Assembly: GCA_964429675.1 (NCBI GenBank)
Contig: CAYSDF010000003.1
Coordinates: 1 to 30,183 of the forward strand
Source of the DNA: GWA2-44-9 sp964429675
Lineage (GTDB): Bacteria > Patescibacteriota > Minisyncoccia > 2-02-FULL-40-12 > GWA2-44-9
Reading direction: 5' to 3'
Length of the DNA stretch: 30,183 bases
Both the position numbers and the translations under genes were made by a program. Every line of letters starts with the position of its first letter. Position 1 is the stretch's first letter. Under the pieces are notes generated by a model. The model did no database searches. It saw nothing but the letters and a program-made list of their open reading frames with translations, and was not told the DNA's origin. Shown here piece after piece: positions 20,489 to 27,410 of the stretch.

Positions 20489-20690
20489 TTATTTTATCAA
20501 TTCTTCTATTTAAACGCTTAACGCTTTGGCAATTTTCGCCATAGTTTGGACACTCGGCTTATTCACTGTTCCGCTTTCGACTTTCATAAGCGTTGTGCGA
20601 GCCGCGCCGTGCGCGGCGAGCGAGTGTTCCCCTACCTTTCCGCGCTTCGTGCGGCAAAATCCGTTGGCAAAATTCCTGAAAGTTTAATTC
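20489..20690 (-). pseudogene. Remnant of an XRE-family HTH regulator
   Basis: One minus-strand frame encodes RTTLMKVESGTVNKPSVQT then MAKIAKALSV, stop, IEELIK, stop. This is the recognition-helix half and end of an XRE/Cro-type HTH domain (compare the usual xTLxKIExGxxxPSVxTLxKIAKAL). A TAA near 20515 cuts the last helix, and the upstream part loses its start and contains a GC palindrome (near 20600-20625, encoding SLAAHGAA). It is therefore decayed. It lies between tRNA-Arg and the HEHEH gene. Confidence 0.7.
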
Positions 20691-20765
20691 TGGTACCCCC
20701 GGCAGGAATCGAACCTGCATCTAGAACTTAGAAGGTTCCCATTCTATCCATTGAACTACGGGGGC
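20691..20765 (-). tRNA. tRNA-Arg (TCT), CCA encoded
   Basis: Acceptor GCCCCCG/CGGGGGT with discriminator A and an encoded CCA. Anticodon arm GGAAC-CTTCTAA-GTTCT has anticodon TCT; T arm GCAGG-TTCGATT-CCTGC. Element R5 ends 3 bases upstream of its 5' end. Confidence 0.95.
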
Positions 20766-20768
20766 GCG

Positions 20769-20967
20769 CAGCGAGGGGCCACGAACATTAAAGGTAAATT
20801 TTAATAAAGAAGTCCCTTTCTTAACTGCTTCCGTCTCGGATTGTGCCTCGTGCTTTAGCCGAGGCTACTCTCTGTAGAGATTTGCTTCTTTATTAAGAAT
20901 TTACTGGTAACTTGGTCTCCCGCCATCGGCGGGATTAAGAGCCAGTTATTAATGTTTGGGGTCGCTG
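20769..20967 (-). repeat. Structured element R5, 5' leader of tRNA-Arg
   Basis: This is the same three-arm design as R4 with the same outer stem: AACATTAA (20784-20791) with TTAATGTT (20949-20956), extended to CAGCGAGG and GGTCGCTG. The second arm pairs TTAATAAAGAAG with CTTCTTTATTAA; its loop has TCCCTTTCTTAACTGCTTCC and carries an extra 46-base hairpin-forming insert (about 20833-20878). The third arm pairs ..CCCGCC/GGCGGG... On the minus strand TAATAT stands 6 bases before its first base, so it is probably transcribed as the leader of tRNA-Arg. Confidence 0.85.
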
Positions 20968-20973
20968 TTTTTA

Positions 20974-20979
20974 TATTAA
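20974..20979 (-). promoter_or_regulatory. Possible -10 box for R5 and tRNA-Arg
   Basis: TAATAT on the minus strand lies about 6 bases before the first base of R5. The -35 at 17 bases is poor (TTAATG-like), so the call rests on the -10 and the spacing that matches R3. Confidence 0.45.
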
Positions 20980-21016
20980 ATTTTACCGCAAAAATCATTA
21001 AAAGTACACACGATGA

Positions 21017-21063
21017 AGCCCGCGATAAGCTTTGTACGACTGCAAACGCAGCTTCATCGCGGG
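21017..21063 (-). terminator. Hairpin after the caspase-like gene
   Basis: GCCCGCGAT (21017-21025) pairs with ATCGCGGGC (21055-21063), with AGCT/AGCT inside. It lies 34 bases after the stop codon. There is no clean U-run, so termination is likely but not certain. Confidence 0.6.
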
Positions 21064-21097
21064 CAAGTATTAAATGCTTCCCTCTTTGATTTCGGAT

Positions 21098-22036
21098 TCA
21101 TTTCAAAAAAACACTAGCAGGATCTAGAGCCCCCGAGATGAAGGGCTCCTGCTTTTTATATCCTACGATTTCGCTGTGTCCTTTGGCATACTCAAATGCT
21201 TCATAAAGGCTGATCTGACCATCCTTATTTAGATCAGAGGTATCCTTATTTCTGAATGCAAGCATAAGGTATCCACCAAAAGAATCTTCAAGCGAAGAAT
21301 ATGAAAATTTATTCGCTTTAGTAGCGGCTACAGAAATAAAGTTTTTTCTCTTTATCTCTTCGGCAAAGCCGCCGCTATAGCACTGCGTGAATACCAGGAT
21401 GCCCAGCCTAGGATTGATTTTATCTACAAAGAGCGCGAGCTCCCTTTGATCCATCTTCTGATCCACGAGAACTATCGAAGAAAGCGGGAAGATGTAAGGC
21501 CCCAAAATCTCTTCGCCCATGAACCCATCTGTCAGAGCAGTTTTGGGAAACCTATCTCCATGATCTGATACATAGCAAAAAACCAGATCCAGATCATCGA
21601 CTATTTTTGCCAAGTGATCCAAAACCCTTACTACGCTCGCCTTATCGGCAGGACCATCAACGGGATATGAAAATTTGTCGTGACCCTTTCCATCATTATC
21701 TAAGACGTAAATATTCTCTGCCTTAAAACCATTCTCGATTAATACTTCGTAGACAGTTGAGACCTCGACCAGAAATTTCAGCTGAGGACTTCCGTTGATG
21801 ATCATCGCGTATTTATCCGCCAGCCTGTTTGGCTTATCTGATTCGGACTTAATTCTTTGCTTCAATCTGTCTGACGAGGACGAAGACAGGGCGAAACTAG
21901 TAGTGACAATACCGGCTGGATTAGGCCTGTCTTGATAAGCTGAGCTGACAGAATTCGCCAACAGCACTATTAGGGCAGCGACAAAGAGCGCTACGATAGA
22001 GATCTTATCCTTTACAACCCCTAGCAGCTTTGACAT
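21098..22036 (-). CDS. Secreted or anchored caspase/legumain-like (clan CD) cysteine protease
   Basis: I chose ATG 22036, which has AGGAGG 4 bases upstream and gives 312 residues; the open frame runs further up but through the promoter. Residues 11-33 are a signal peptide or anchor (ISIVALFVAALIVLLANSVSSAY). The clan CD core follows: DKYAMIINGSPQ (74-85), IYVLDNDGKG, LDLVFCYVSDHGD with catalytic His159, and LGILVFTQCYSGGFAEEI with Cys219. The order His then Cys after hydrophobic strands is that of C13 and C14 peptidases. DLNKDGQISLYEAF (268-281) is an EF-hand-like calcium loop. It probably acts outside the cytoplasmic membrane; its substrate is unknown. Confidence 0.82.
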   Translation of the reverse strand: MSKLLGVVKDKISIVALFVAALIVLLANSVSSAYQDRPNPAGIVTTSFALSSSSSDRLKQRIKSESDKPNRLADKYAMIINGSPQLKFLVEVSTVYEVLIENGFKAENIYVLDNDGKGHDKFSYPVDGPADKASVVRVLDHLAKIVDDLDLVFCYVSDHGDRFPKTALTDGFMGEEILGPYIFPLSSIVLVDQKMDQRELALFVDKINPRLGILVFTQCYSGGFAEEIKRKNFISVAATKANKFSYSSLEDSFGGYLMLAFRNKDTSDLNKDGQISLYEAFEYAKGHSEIVGYKKQEPFISGALDPASVFLK

Positions 22037-22079
22037 GTGACCTCCTCTTGATGAGTTGTCAAACAGCGCGTTTGTATAG

Positions 22080-22108
22080 ATTATACTAGACTTACTACCT
22101 AATGTCAA
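22080..22108 (-). promoter_or_regulatory. Perfect consensus promoter of the caspase-like gene
   Basis: TTGACA (22103-22108) and TATAAT (22080-22085) are exactly 17 bases apart on the minus strand. Confidence 0.92.
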
Positions 22109-22129
22109 GCATGCTCTGCCCCTGCCCGA

Positions 22130-22158
22130 TTGATAAATAGCCTGATTCATAATAATAT
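22130..22158 (+). promoter_or_regulatory. Promoter of def
   Basis: TTGATA (22130-22135) and TAATAT (22153-22158) are 17 bases apart. The predicted leader is about 16 bases and has no Shine-Dalgarno. Confidence 0.65.
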
Positions 22159-22180
22159 CAATAAGTAGTCAAAAAAAATT

Positions 22181-22633
22181 ATGGACATAGCAAAGCTACC
22201 AAACAAAATACTGGGTAAAAAACTTAAAGAGGTAGCCCTGGAAGAATTAAAAAGCGGCTCGTTAAAAGAGCTCTTTTTGGAGATGAAAAAGGAGATGAGG
22301 GAGCACAGTGGCATTGGACTGGCAGCTAACCAGATCGGAAAAGATCTGGCAGTTTTTGTGATTGATGAGAATATCGCTAAAGACTCGGGACTACCTGAAG
22401 TTTATATTAATCCCGAGATAACAGAGTATTCGAAAGATCAGGACGACTTAGAAGAGGGTTGTCTGTCAATTCCCGAGTATTATGTAAATATAAAACGCGC
22501 CAAAAAAATAAAGATAAAGTTTGTTGACGAGAATGGAAATAAATTAAAAATGAAGGTCCGAGGATTTGCCGCTCGAGTTCTCCAACATGAAATAGATCAC
22601 CTAAACGGATTAACTATTAAAAACAGGGTTTAA
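22181..22633 (+). CDS. def: Peptide deformylase
   Basis: The 150-residue metalloenzyme removes the formyl group from new proteins. All three motifs are present: GIGLAANQ (44-51), EGCLS with metal ligand Cys94 (92-96) and HEIDH (136-140) with two His ligands and the catalytic Glu. It is at the short end of the family, ending 10 residues after HEIDH without the C-terminal helix. fmt lies 194 bases downstream on the same strand, but a small gene on the opposite strand stands between them. Confidence 0.96.
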   Translation: MDIAKLPNKILGKKLKEVALEELKSGSLKELFLEMKKEMREHSGIGLAANQIGKDLAVFVIDENIAKDSGLPEVYINPEITEYSKDQDDLEEGCLSIPEYYVNIKRAKKIKIKFVDENGNKLKMKVRGFAARVLQHEIDHLNGLTIKNRV

Positions 22634-22641
22634 AAAAAGAA

Positions 22642-22660
22642 GCCCGCGCTCTACGCGGGC
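22642..22660. terminator. Terminator between def and the 33-residue gene
   Basis: GCCCGCG/CGCGGGC stem. On the minus strand TTCTTTTTTT follows, so it ends the small gene; for def the following sequence lacks U's. Confidence 0.88.
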
Positions 22661-22679
22661 CTGGTCACCGACTGATGAC

Positions 22680-22781
22680 TTACATCATCGAGGCGATGCT
22701 TCGTCCGGTCGGCCAGTTGATCAGCTTGGCCATACCGAGTAGAAACACCACCCAGAGAGTAAGCAGCACATCCTTCACCAT
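22680..22781 (-). CDS. 33-residue orphan membrane peptide
   Basis: The gene reads MVKDVLLTLWVVFLLGMAKL then INWPTGRSIASMM and TAA: one hydrophobic helix and a polar tail. A strong GGAGG lies 5 bases upstream of the ATG. It has a near-consensus promoter (22811-22839) and a strong terminator, all within 200 bases, and it opposes def and fmt. These signals make translation likely, more so than for the similar 30-residue gene at 10092-10184. I recognise no family; a small membrane regulator or toxin-like peptide are both possible. Confidence 0.8.
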   Translation of the reverse strand: MVKDVLLTLWVVFLLGMAKLINWPTGRSIASMM

Positions 22782-22810
22782 ACGGACCTCCATATTCTGA
22801 CTATGCTTAC

Positions 22811-22839
22811 ATTATAACACATATAAAATGAAAAATCAA
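22811..22839 (-). promoter_or_regulatory. Promoter of the 33-residue gene
   Basis: TTGATT (22834-22839) and TATAAT (22811-22816) are 17 bases apart on the minus strand. The -35 lies inside the first codons of fmt, so transcription of the two genes should interfere. Confidence 0.85.
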
Positions 22840-23790
22840 GGCCCCCAAAACAAGCCTAAAATAGTGTATTTTGGCACTTCAGAATTTGCTGTGCCGACTC
22901 TTAGATACCTCGTTCAAAATGGCTATCAGATACTGGCCGCTGTCACGCAACCGGAAAAACTAGTCGGACGCCAAAGAATAACCATGCCCAGCCACATCAA
23001 AAAGGCTGCTCTTGAACTTAATATACCCGTGCTTGAACCTCACACATTAAAGGGCGGGGAATTTATTAAAAAATTCAAACACCTCGCGCCCGACATTTGT
23101 ATCGTAGCTGCGTACGGAAAAATAATTCCAGTAGAATACCTAGAAATTCCAAAATATGGATTTTTAAATATACACCCCTCATTGCTTCCAAAATACCGCG
23201 GCCCATCCCCCATTCAAGCCGCTATTCTAAATGGGGATAAGGAGACTGGCGTGGCAATTATGGTGGTCGACGATAAAGTCGATCACGGCGAAATAATTTC
23301 TTCTAAACCTTACTACTTACTACCTACTACTTACTACTCCCAGGCCGAAAAAGAATTAGCCGAATTAGGGGGAGAATTATTATTAGAAACACTGCCAAAA
23401 TATATATCAGGCGAAATTGAGGTTAAACCTCAATCACATAGCCAAGCTACATTTACCAAAATGATTGACCGGAAAGACGGCCAGATAAACTGGTCTGATC
23501 CGGCTGAAAAAATATACAACCAAATCAGAGCTTTAAATCCTGAGCCTGGTACCTGGACTTCTTGGAAGGGAAAAACTTTAAACATCTCCCAGGCCATAGA
23601 AGGATCCCTCCTACAAGAGGGTCAAAACTTGCCTGTCGGTACAGTAGTAAAGATTGACAACGACATTGCTATTGTGGCCAAAAAATGCTATTTAGTACTC
23701 AAGCAAATCCAGCTTGAAGGCCGAAAAGTCATGGATATCCGAAGCTTTATCAACGGGCATCCGGACTTTATAGGGGCCTCTCTGGGCTAG
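22828..23790 (+). CDS. fmt: Methionyl-tRNA formyltransferase
   Basis: The 320-residue enzyme formylates initiator Met-tRNA using 10-formyl-tetrahydrofolate. KIVYFGTSEFAVPTL (11-25) starts the Rossmann-like domain. The catalytic residues are seen: Asn114 and His116 in FLNIHPSLLPKYRGPSPIQ, and Asp152 in VVDDKVDHGEI. The C-terminal OB domain is present (IRALNPEPGTWTSWKGKTL). Residues 161-171 (PYYLLPTTYYS) are encoded by a TACTACTTAC-type tandem repeat and look inserted. The start ATG lies in a region shared with the divergent small gene; no Shine-Dalgarno is visible. Confidence 0.96.
   Translation: MKNQGPQNKPKIVYFGTSEFAVPTLRYLVQNGYQILAAVTQPEKLVGRQRITMPSHIKKAALELNIPVLEPHTLKGGEFIKKFKHLAPDICIVAAYGKIIPVEYLEIPKYGFLNIHPSLLPKYRGPSPIQAAILNGDKETGVAIMVVDDKVDHGEIISSKPYYLLPTTYYSQAEKELAELGGELLLETLPKYISGEIEVKPQSHSQATFTKMIDRKDGQINWSDPAEKIYNQIRALNPEPGTWTSWKGKTLNISQAIEGSLLQEGQNLPVGTVVKIDNDIAIVAKKCYLVLKQIQLEGRKVMDIRSFINGHPDFIGASLG
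23309..23338. repeat. Microsatellite inside fmt
   Basis: About 30 bases built from TTACTAC and CTACTAC units encode YYLLPTTYY, close after the catalytic Asp152 loop. The length keeps the frame. Confidence 0.8.
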
Positions 23791-23812
23791 TACATTCACA
23801 ACAAGGATCATC

Positions 23813-25543
23813 TTGAAAAGAAAAAATAAGATCCTGCTGATGATATTTTTCATATCTTTAGCAATGATCTCTTATGTTTACTTAAAAAACAGAAGCTATA
23901 TACTAACCCTCAAATCGATAGCCTCGGAAGGAATTACTGCTGGCAACTATGAGAAACTGGCAGAAATCGTAAAGAAATTGCCAGTTACAAAAAAGGTTTT
24001 TTCAGTCGAGAATTATCAGTCTCTATACGCCAATGACAAAGTAACGAAAATATCCAAGACAGGAGATAAAGTTTCTGTCAGCCTCAACTTTAAAGACACA
24101 GAAAATGACATTGAAAAAAGAAGCGCCATTATAAGTTTTAATTTCGAGCCAGAAATAGATCTATCAAATAAAATACTATTTACGTCCGTAGAAATCAGGG
24201 GGGCTATTATCGGCCGCGGCCACCAAAAATCAAGAATGCTTATGGAAGTCCGCGATATCCATGGAAAGGCCCTGCGGGGACCTCATCCCGCTGTATCAAA
24301 TGAGGCTAGCAAGATCCCACTCGTTCTTCGGCCAACTACAACTGAACCGATTCCGCTTGGTTCCATAGATGATAATTTCGACATCACAAAAGTAAAGACA
24401 ATAACCATCAGATTTGTTATCGGCCGATACCCCGACGGCGTAAGCTCATTTCCAGCTAGTGGCAAATTATATCTCGAGGATATATACGCTCTCAGTAACG
24501 CCGACGTTATATCTAAGCTATTTAAAGAGCCGGATGCCCGGAGAGTAACTCAGGACAATATAAATCCTAACTATCAATTGCGAAAGTTGAAATGGAGAGC
24601 GGAAGGTAATAATTTCTTTATAGGCATAGATTATCCCTGGAATAACTACGGCTGGGATGCGGGTAAAAACCCCTATGGCCAACCAGAAAAAGCTGGCTGG
24701 AGTGCAAATCGAGAGAAATTAGTTACGGACTTTAAGCTGTTTAAAGAGTCTGGGATAACTGTAGTGCGGATATATTTATTTTTTGATCTGCGAACGGGTC
24801 TGGAATATAGAGATAACAAGCTATATGGATTTGATAAGTATGTATGGCCAGACATAGAAACCATATTTTCTGCTGCTGGCGAAACAGGAATTAAGATAAT
24901 TCCTGTACTATTTGATTTTAGTATTGCTGACGGACAAGGATCCGAATCCAAAGTTGGCGAACATTCGGAGTTAATTTTTTCTTCAGAAAAACAGGATTTT
25001 CTAATTTATTCGATGATCCCTACCTTGAGAGCAATGGATGAATGGAATAAAAAGTACGGCGAGCCGGTTTTTGCTGTTGAACTAATGAACGAACCAGAAA
25101 ACATGGCTATGCTTTTGGTGCCTGGGTATTTTCAGGCCTTGAAAAACTGGTTTAAAGATTTGGCAAACATTATCCATAACGAGACTTCGTTCAAAGTGAC
25201 TCTGGGATCTAGTAACTTGGTTGATATGCAAAAATGGTGGAATGATGTTGATATAGACATTAGACAATTTCACTTCTATAAATACATGACGCTTGAGCAT
25301 GAACGTTATCCGCTTAATTTAAAAAGGGATAAGATAAATTTACCGGGTCTTATCTTTTGTGGAGAGTTAGAGCCATATAACATTGCTGAGAACATTGAAA
25401 CCATAAAGAACAATGGCTACGGGGGCATCCTTTTCTGGAGTTGGAATTCAACTGATGGCTTCGGAGTAAAATCAACGGATAAATTTAAAGAAATAACAGA
25501 CTGGCTAGAACTTACTCGAGCTAAATCAAAAAAGGCTAAATAG
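23813..25543 (+). CDS. Membrane-anchored GH5-like glycoside hydrolase
   Basis: The 576-residue protein starts at TTG (AAGGAT 4 bases upstream). Residues 5-24 are a membrane anchor. Residues about 85-230 look like a beta-sandwich carbohydrate-binding-like domain (SAIISFNFEPEIDLS..., VKTITIRFVIGRYP). A TIM-barrel hydrolase region follows, with GIDYPWNNYGWDAG (271-284), the acid/base Glu427 in ELMNEPEN, FHFYKY (487-491), the candidate nucleophile Glu518 in FCGELEP and FWSWN (541-545), which are the clan GH-A positions. It should act on an extracellular polysaccharide or on the cell's own wall polymers. The substrate cannot be told. Confidence 0.82.
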   Translation: MKRKNKILLMIFFISLAMISYVYLKNRSYILTLKSIASEGITAGNYEKLAEIVKKLPVTKKVFSVENYQSLYANDKVTKISKTGDKVSVSLNFKDTENDIEKRSAIISFNFEPEIDLSNKILFTSVEIRGAIIGRGHQKSRMLMEVRDIHGKALRGPHPAVSNEASKIPLVLRPTTTEPIPLGSIDDNFDITKVKTITIRFVIGRYPDGVSSFPASGKLYLEDIYALSNADVISKLFKEPDARRVTQDNINPNYQLRKLKWRAEGNNFFIGIDYPWNNYGWDAGKNPYGQPEKAGWSANREKLVTDFKLFKESGITVVRIYLFFDLRTGLEYRDNKLYGFDKYVWPDIETIFSAAGETGIKIIPVLFDFSIADGQGSESKVGEHSELIFSSEKQDFLIYSMIPTLRAMDEWNKKYGEPVFAVELMNEPENMAMLLVPGYFQALKNWFKDLANIIHNETSFKVTLGSSNLVDMQKWWNDVDIDIRQFHFYKYMTLEHERYPLNLKRDKINLPGLIFCGELEPYNIAENIETIKNNGYGGILFWSWNSTDGFGVKSTDKFKEITDWLELTRAKSKKAK

Positions 25544-25551
25544 CCTTTTTT
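25531..25551 (+). terminator. Terminator of the GH5-like gene
   Basis: AAAAAGGCTA and TAGCCTTTTTT pair around AA, overlapping the stop codon. Confidence 0.88.
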
Positions 25552-25557
25552 AATTAT

Positions 25558-25585
25558 CATAAAACCCCTTTCGGGGTTTTATGAT
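25558..25585. terminator. Bidirectional terminator
   Basis: ATCATAAAACCCC and GGGGTTTTATGAT pair around TTTC. It serves the minus-strand secreted protein gene and backs up the one before. Confidence 0.88.
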
Positions 25586-26404
25586 TTAGAAGATTATCGG
25601 CTGAGCCGGAGGATACTGATCTAGCTCAGAAATATTAATTGGGGCTATATCGGTTTGACTTAACTTCAATCTTCGCAATGCCATCGGCGTCACGTAACGC
25701 TTCTCCCCATCAGCCAGCTGAAATACGTCATGGCCCAAAGTAGGAGTCTCCACGAACACGAATTCGTTTCTTGGATAATAGTTGAACTCCTTCTGGTTGA
25801 TAGTTATGATATCGTTTTTAGTATCGCCGTATGAGGCCATTACCTTATCATTTAGCACCGGGCGGATCGTGCCAATATCGGTCAAATAGTAAATAGTACC
25901 AGTTTTATCTCCACTTACAACAAACATTTTTGCCCGAGGATACATCGCTAAATTTTTAGCGCTAATATCCTGGATCTGGTCTACGGCAAATCCATAACTC
26001 ATAAAAATTTCGTTAGATGGGACAAGATGCTTTTTACCTCCGACTATTGTATAGACCTCTGTTTTGCCGGGAACTCTTACAAGTGTAACAACTGCAGTCG
26101 CAGTATTTTTAGAACCGGAACCTCCGAATATAGCCGCAAACAATGAAGCGAATAAACCACCTGATTGCTGAGAACTTGCCTGGGATTGACCGCTACCCTT
26201 AGTAGTAGTCTTTGTGCATCCCCCTACTAAGAAATTAAGACGACAGATCGGATTAGTGGCGGCGCTATTGGGATCATTCAAGGTGCCTTTCTGAGAGTAG
26301 CTGACCTGGCTAGTCGTAGTCTGAGCCAATACAGCAGTTCCCGATAACAAAAGACCCCCTAAAATGAGCACGGATATTAAGCTAATTGTATTGATTCTTT
26401 TCAT
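25586..26404 (-). CDS. Secreted protein with repeated YPR/SYG modules
   Basis: The 272-residue protein has a signal peptide (ISLISVLILGGLLLSGTAVLAQ, cut near residue 28), a Ser/Gln/Gly-rich linker to about residue 100 and then three related modules of about 55 residues. The consensus is (V/I)YxI-GGKKHLVPSxExFxSYGF-xxxIxxIxxxxLxxYPR; the modules start near VYTIVGGKKHLVPS, IYYLTDIGTIRPVLN and VFQLADGEKRYVTP. Such modules occur in surface proteins of CPR bacteria, and a wall- or surface-binding role is inferred. Two cysteines lie at CRLNFLVGGC. The ATG lies 6 bases after TATAAT, so the mRNA should be leaderless. Confidence 0.78.
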   Translation of the reverse strand: MKRINTISLISVLILGGLLLSGTAVLAQTTTSQVSYSQKGTLNDPNSAATNPICRLNFLVGGCTKTTTKGSGQSQASSQQSGGLFASLFAAIFGGSGSKNTATAVVTLVRVPGKTEVYTIVGGKKHLVPSNEIFMSYGFAVDQIQDISAKNLAMYPRAKMFVVSGDKTGTIYYLTDIGTIRPVLNDKVMASYGDTKNDIITINQKEFNYYPRNEFVFVETPTLGHDVFQLADGEKRYVTPMALRRLKLSQTDIAPINISELDQYPPAQPIIF

Positions 26405-26410
26405 ATTGCA

Positions 26411-26439
26411 ATTATATCATAGTTTATAAGAATAGTCAA
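26411..26439 (-). promoter_or_regulatory. Promoter giving a leaderless mRNA for the secreted repeat protein
   Basis: TTGACT (26434-26439) and TATAAT (26411-26416) are 17 bases apart on the minus strand; the A of the ATG at 26404 is the expected first base. Confidence 0.85.
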
Positions 26440-26445
26440 ATAGGC

Positions 26446-26476
26446 TTGTTTAGGGCTTCTGGCATGCTATTATAAA
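26446..26476 (+). promoter_or_regulatory. Promoter of the znu operon
   Basis: TTGTTT (26446-26451) with TATTAT (26468-26473, 16 bases) or TATAAA (26471-26476). The start would be within a few bases of the znuA ATG. I see no clear Zur-type dyad. Confidence 0.55.
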
Positions 26477-26483
26477 GAGATAT

Positions 26484-27410
26484 ATGAAAAATAAATTCTT
26501 ATTATTGTCGATAATTTTGCTTATAATTGCTGCGGTTTACGGATTATACACTATAGCCAGGAATCAGCATACCAGCATCAACGATAGCGGCCGGATCAAG
26601 GTAGCAGCTTCTTTTTACCCCCTCTACTACTTTGCATCTCAGATAGCAGGAGATAAGGTAGATATAATAAATATAACTCCGGCCGGAGCTGAACCTCATG
26701 ACTATGAACCCACCCCCCAAGACATAGCCTATATTGAAACGAGCAATCTGGTGATACTCAATGGCGGCAGCTTAGAAGTATGGGCCGAAAAAATCAAAAA
26801 GGATCTCCAGGATAAGCATGTTACAATTGTCACAGCCGGAGAAAATATAATAAATAAAACCTTGGTCGAAGAGGGCAAAAAGATTCAAGACCCTCACGTC
26901 TGGCTAAATCCTATTCTAGCAAAGCAGGAAGTTGATAAAATTACTCAGGGATTAATTCAAGTAGATCCGGCTAATCAAGCCTACTACGAGACTAGTAGGA
27001 CTATTCTCGAAGCTAAACTAGATGGTCTTGATGTTAAGTACAAAGAAGGCCTGAGCCTCTGCACCAAAAAAGATATTGTTACTTCTCATGCCGCCTTTGG
27101 CTACCTCGCCGACCAGTACGGCCTAAATCAGATTAATATAACCGGCATTTCACCTGACGAGGAGCCTTCTCCTCAAAGGCTCGCTGAAATAAGTGATTTC
27201 GTAAAAAAGAATAATATCAAATATATATTCTTTGAGAGCCTTATAAGCCCGAAACTATCGGAGACTATTGCCAATGAGACCGGCGCTCAAACCCTAGTAC
27301 TAGACCCCATTGAGGGCATCAGCGCTCAGGATCAAAAAGATAATAAAGACTACATGACCCAAATGGAAATGAATTTAAATCATCTTAGACTCGCACTAGA
27401 ATGCAAGTAG
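26484..27410 (+). CDS. znuA: Zinc/manganese ABC transporter substrate-binding protein
   Basis: The 308-residue cluster A-I binding protein is anchored by residues 5-22 (no lipobox cysteine, so a membrane anchor rather than a lipoprotein). Metal ligands are visible at His72 (GAEPHDYEPTP), His138 (DPHVWLNP), His202 (TSHAAFGYLADQYGL) and Asp274 (LVLDPIEG). The loop after residue 120 is short and has no His-rich stretch, unlike classical ZnuA, so zinc and manganese are both possible. It overlaps znuC by 10 bases. Confidence 0.93.
   Translation: MKNKFLLLSIILLIIAAVYGLYTIARNQHTSINDSGRIKVAASFYPLYYFASQIAGDKVDIINITPAGAEPHDYEPTPQDIAYIETSNLVILNGGSLEVWAEKIKKDLQDKHVTIVTAGENIINKTLVEEGKKIQDPHVWLNPILAKQEVDKITQGLIQVDPANQAYYETSRTILEAKLDGLDVKYKEGLSLCTKKDIVTSHAAFGYLADQYGLNQINITGISPDEEPSPQRLAEISDFVKKNNIKYIFFESLISPKLSETIANETGAQTLVLDPIEGISAQDQKDNKDYMTQMEMNLNHLRLALECK

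Noticed and set aside
2229..20967. CRISPR array or known transposon ends as explanation for R1-R5
   Set aside because: Copies are far apart, differ in stem sequence, lack regular spacers and carry no transposase; no terminal target duplications are visible.
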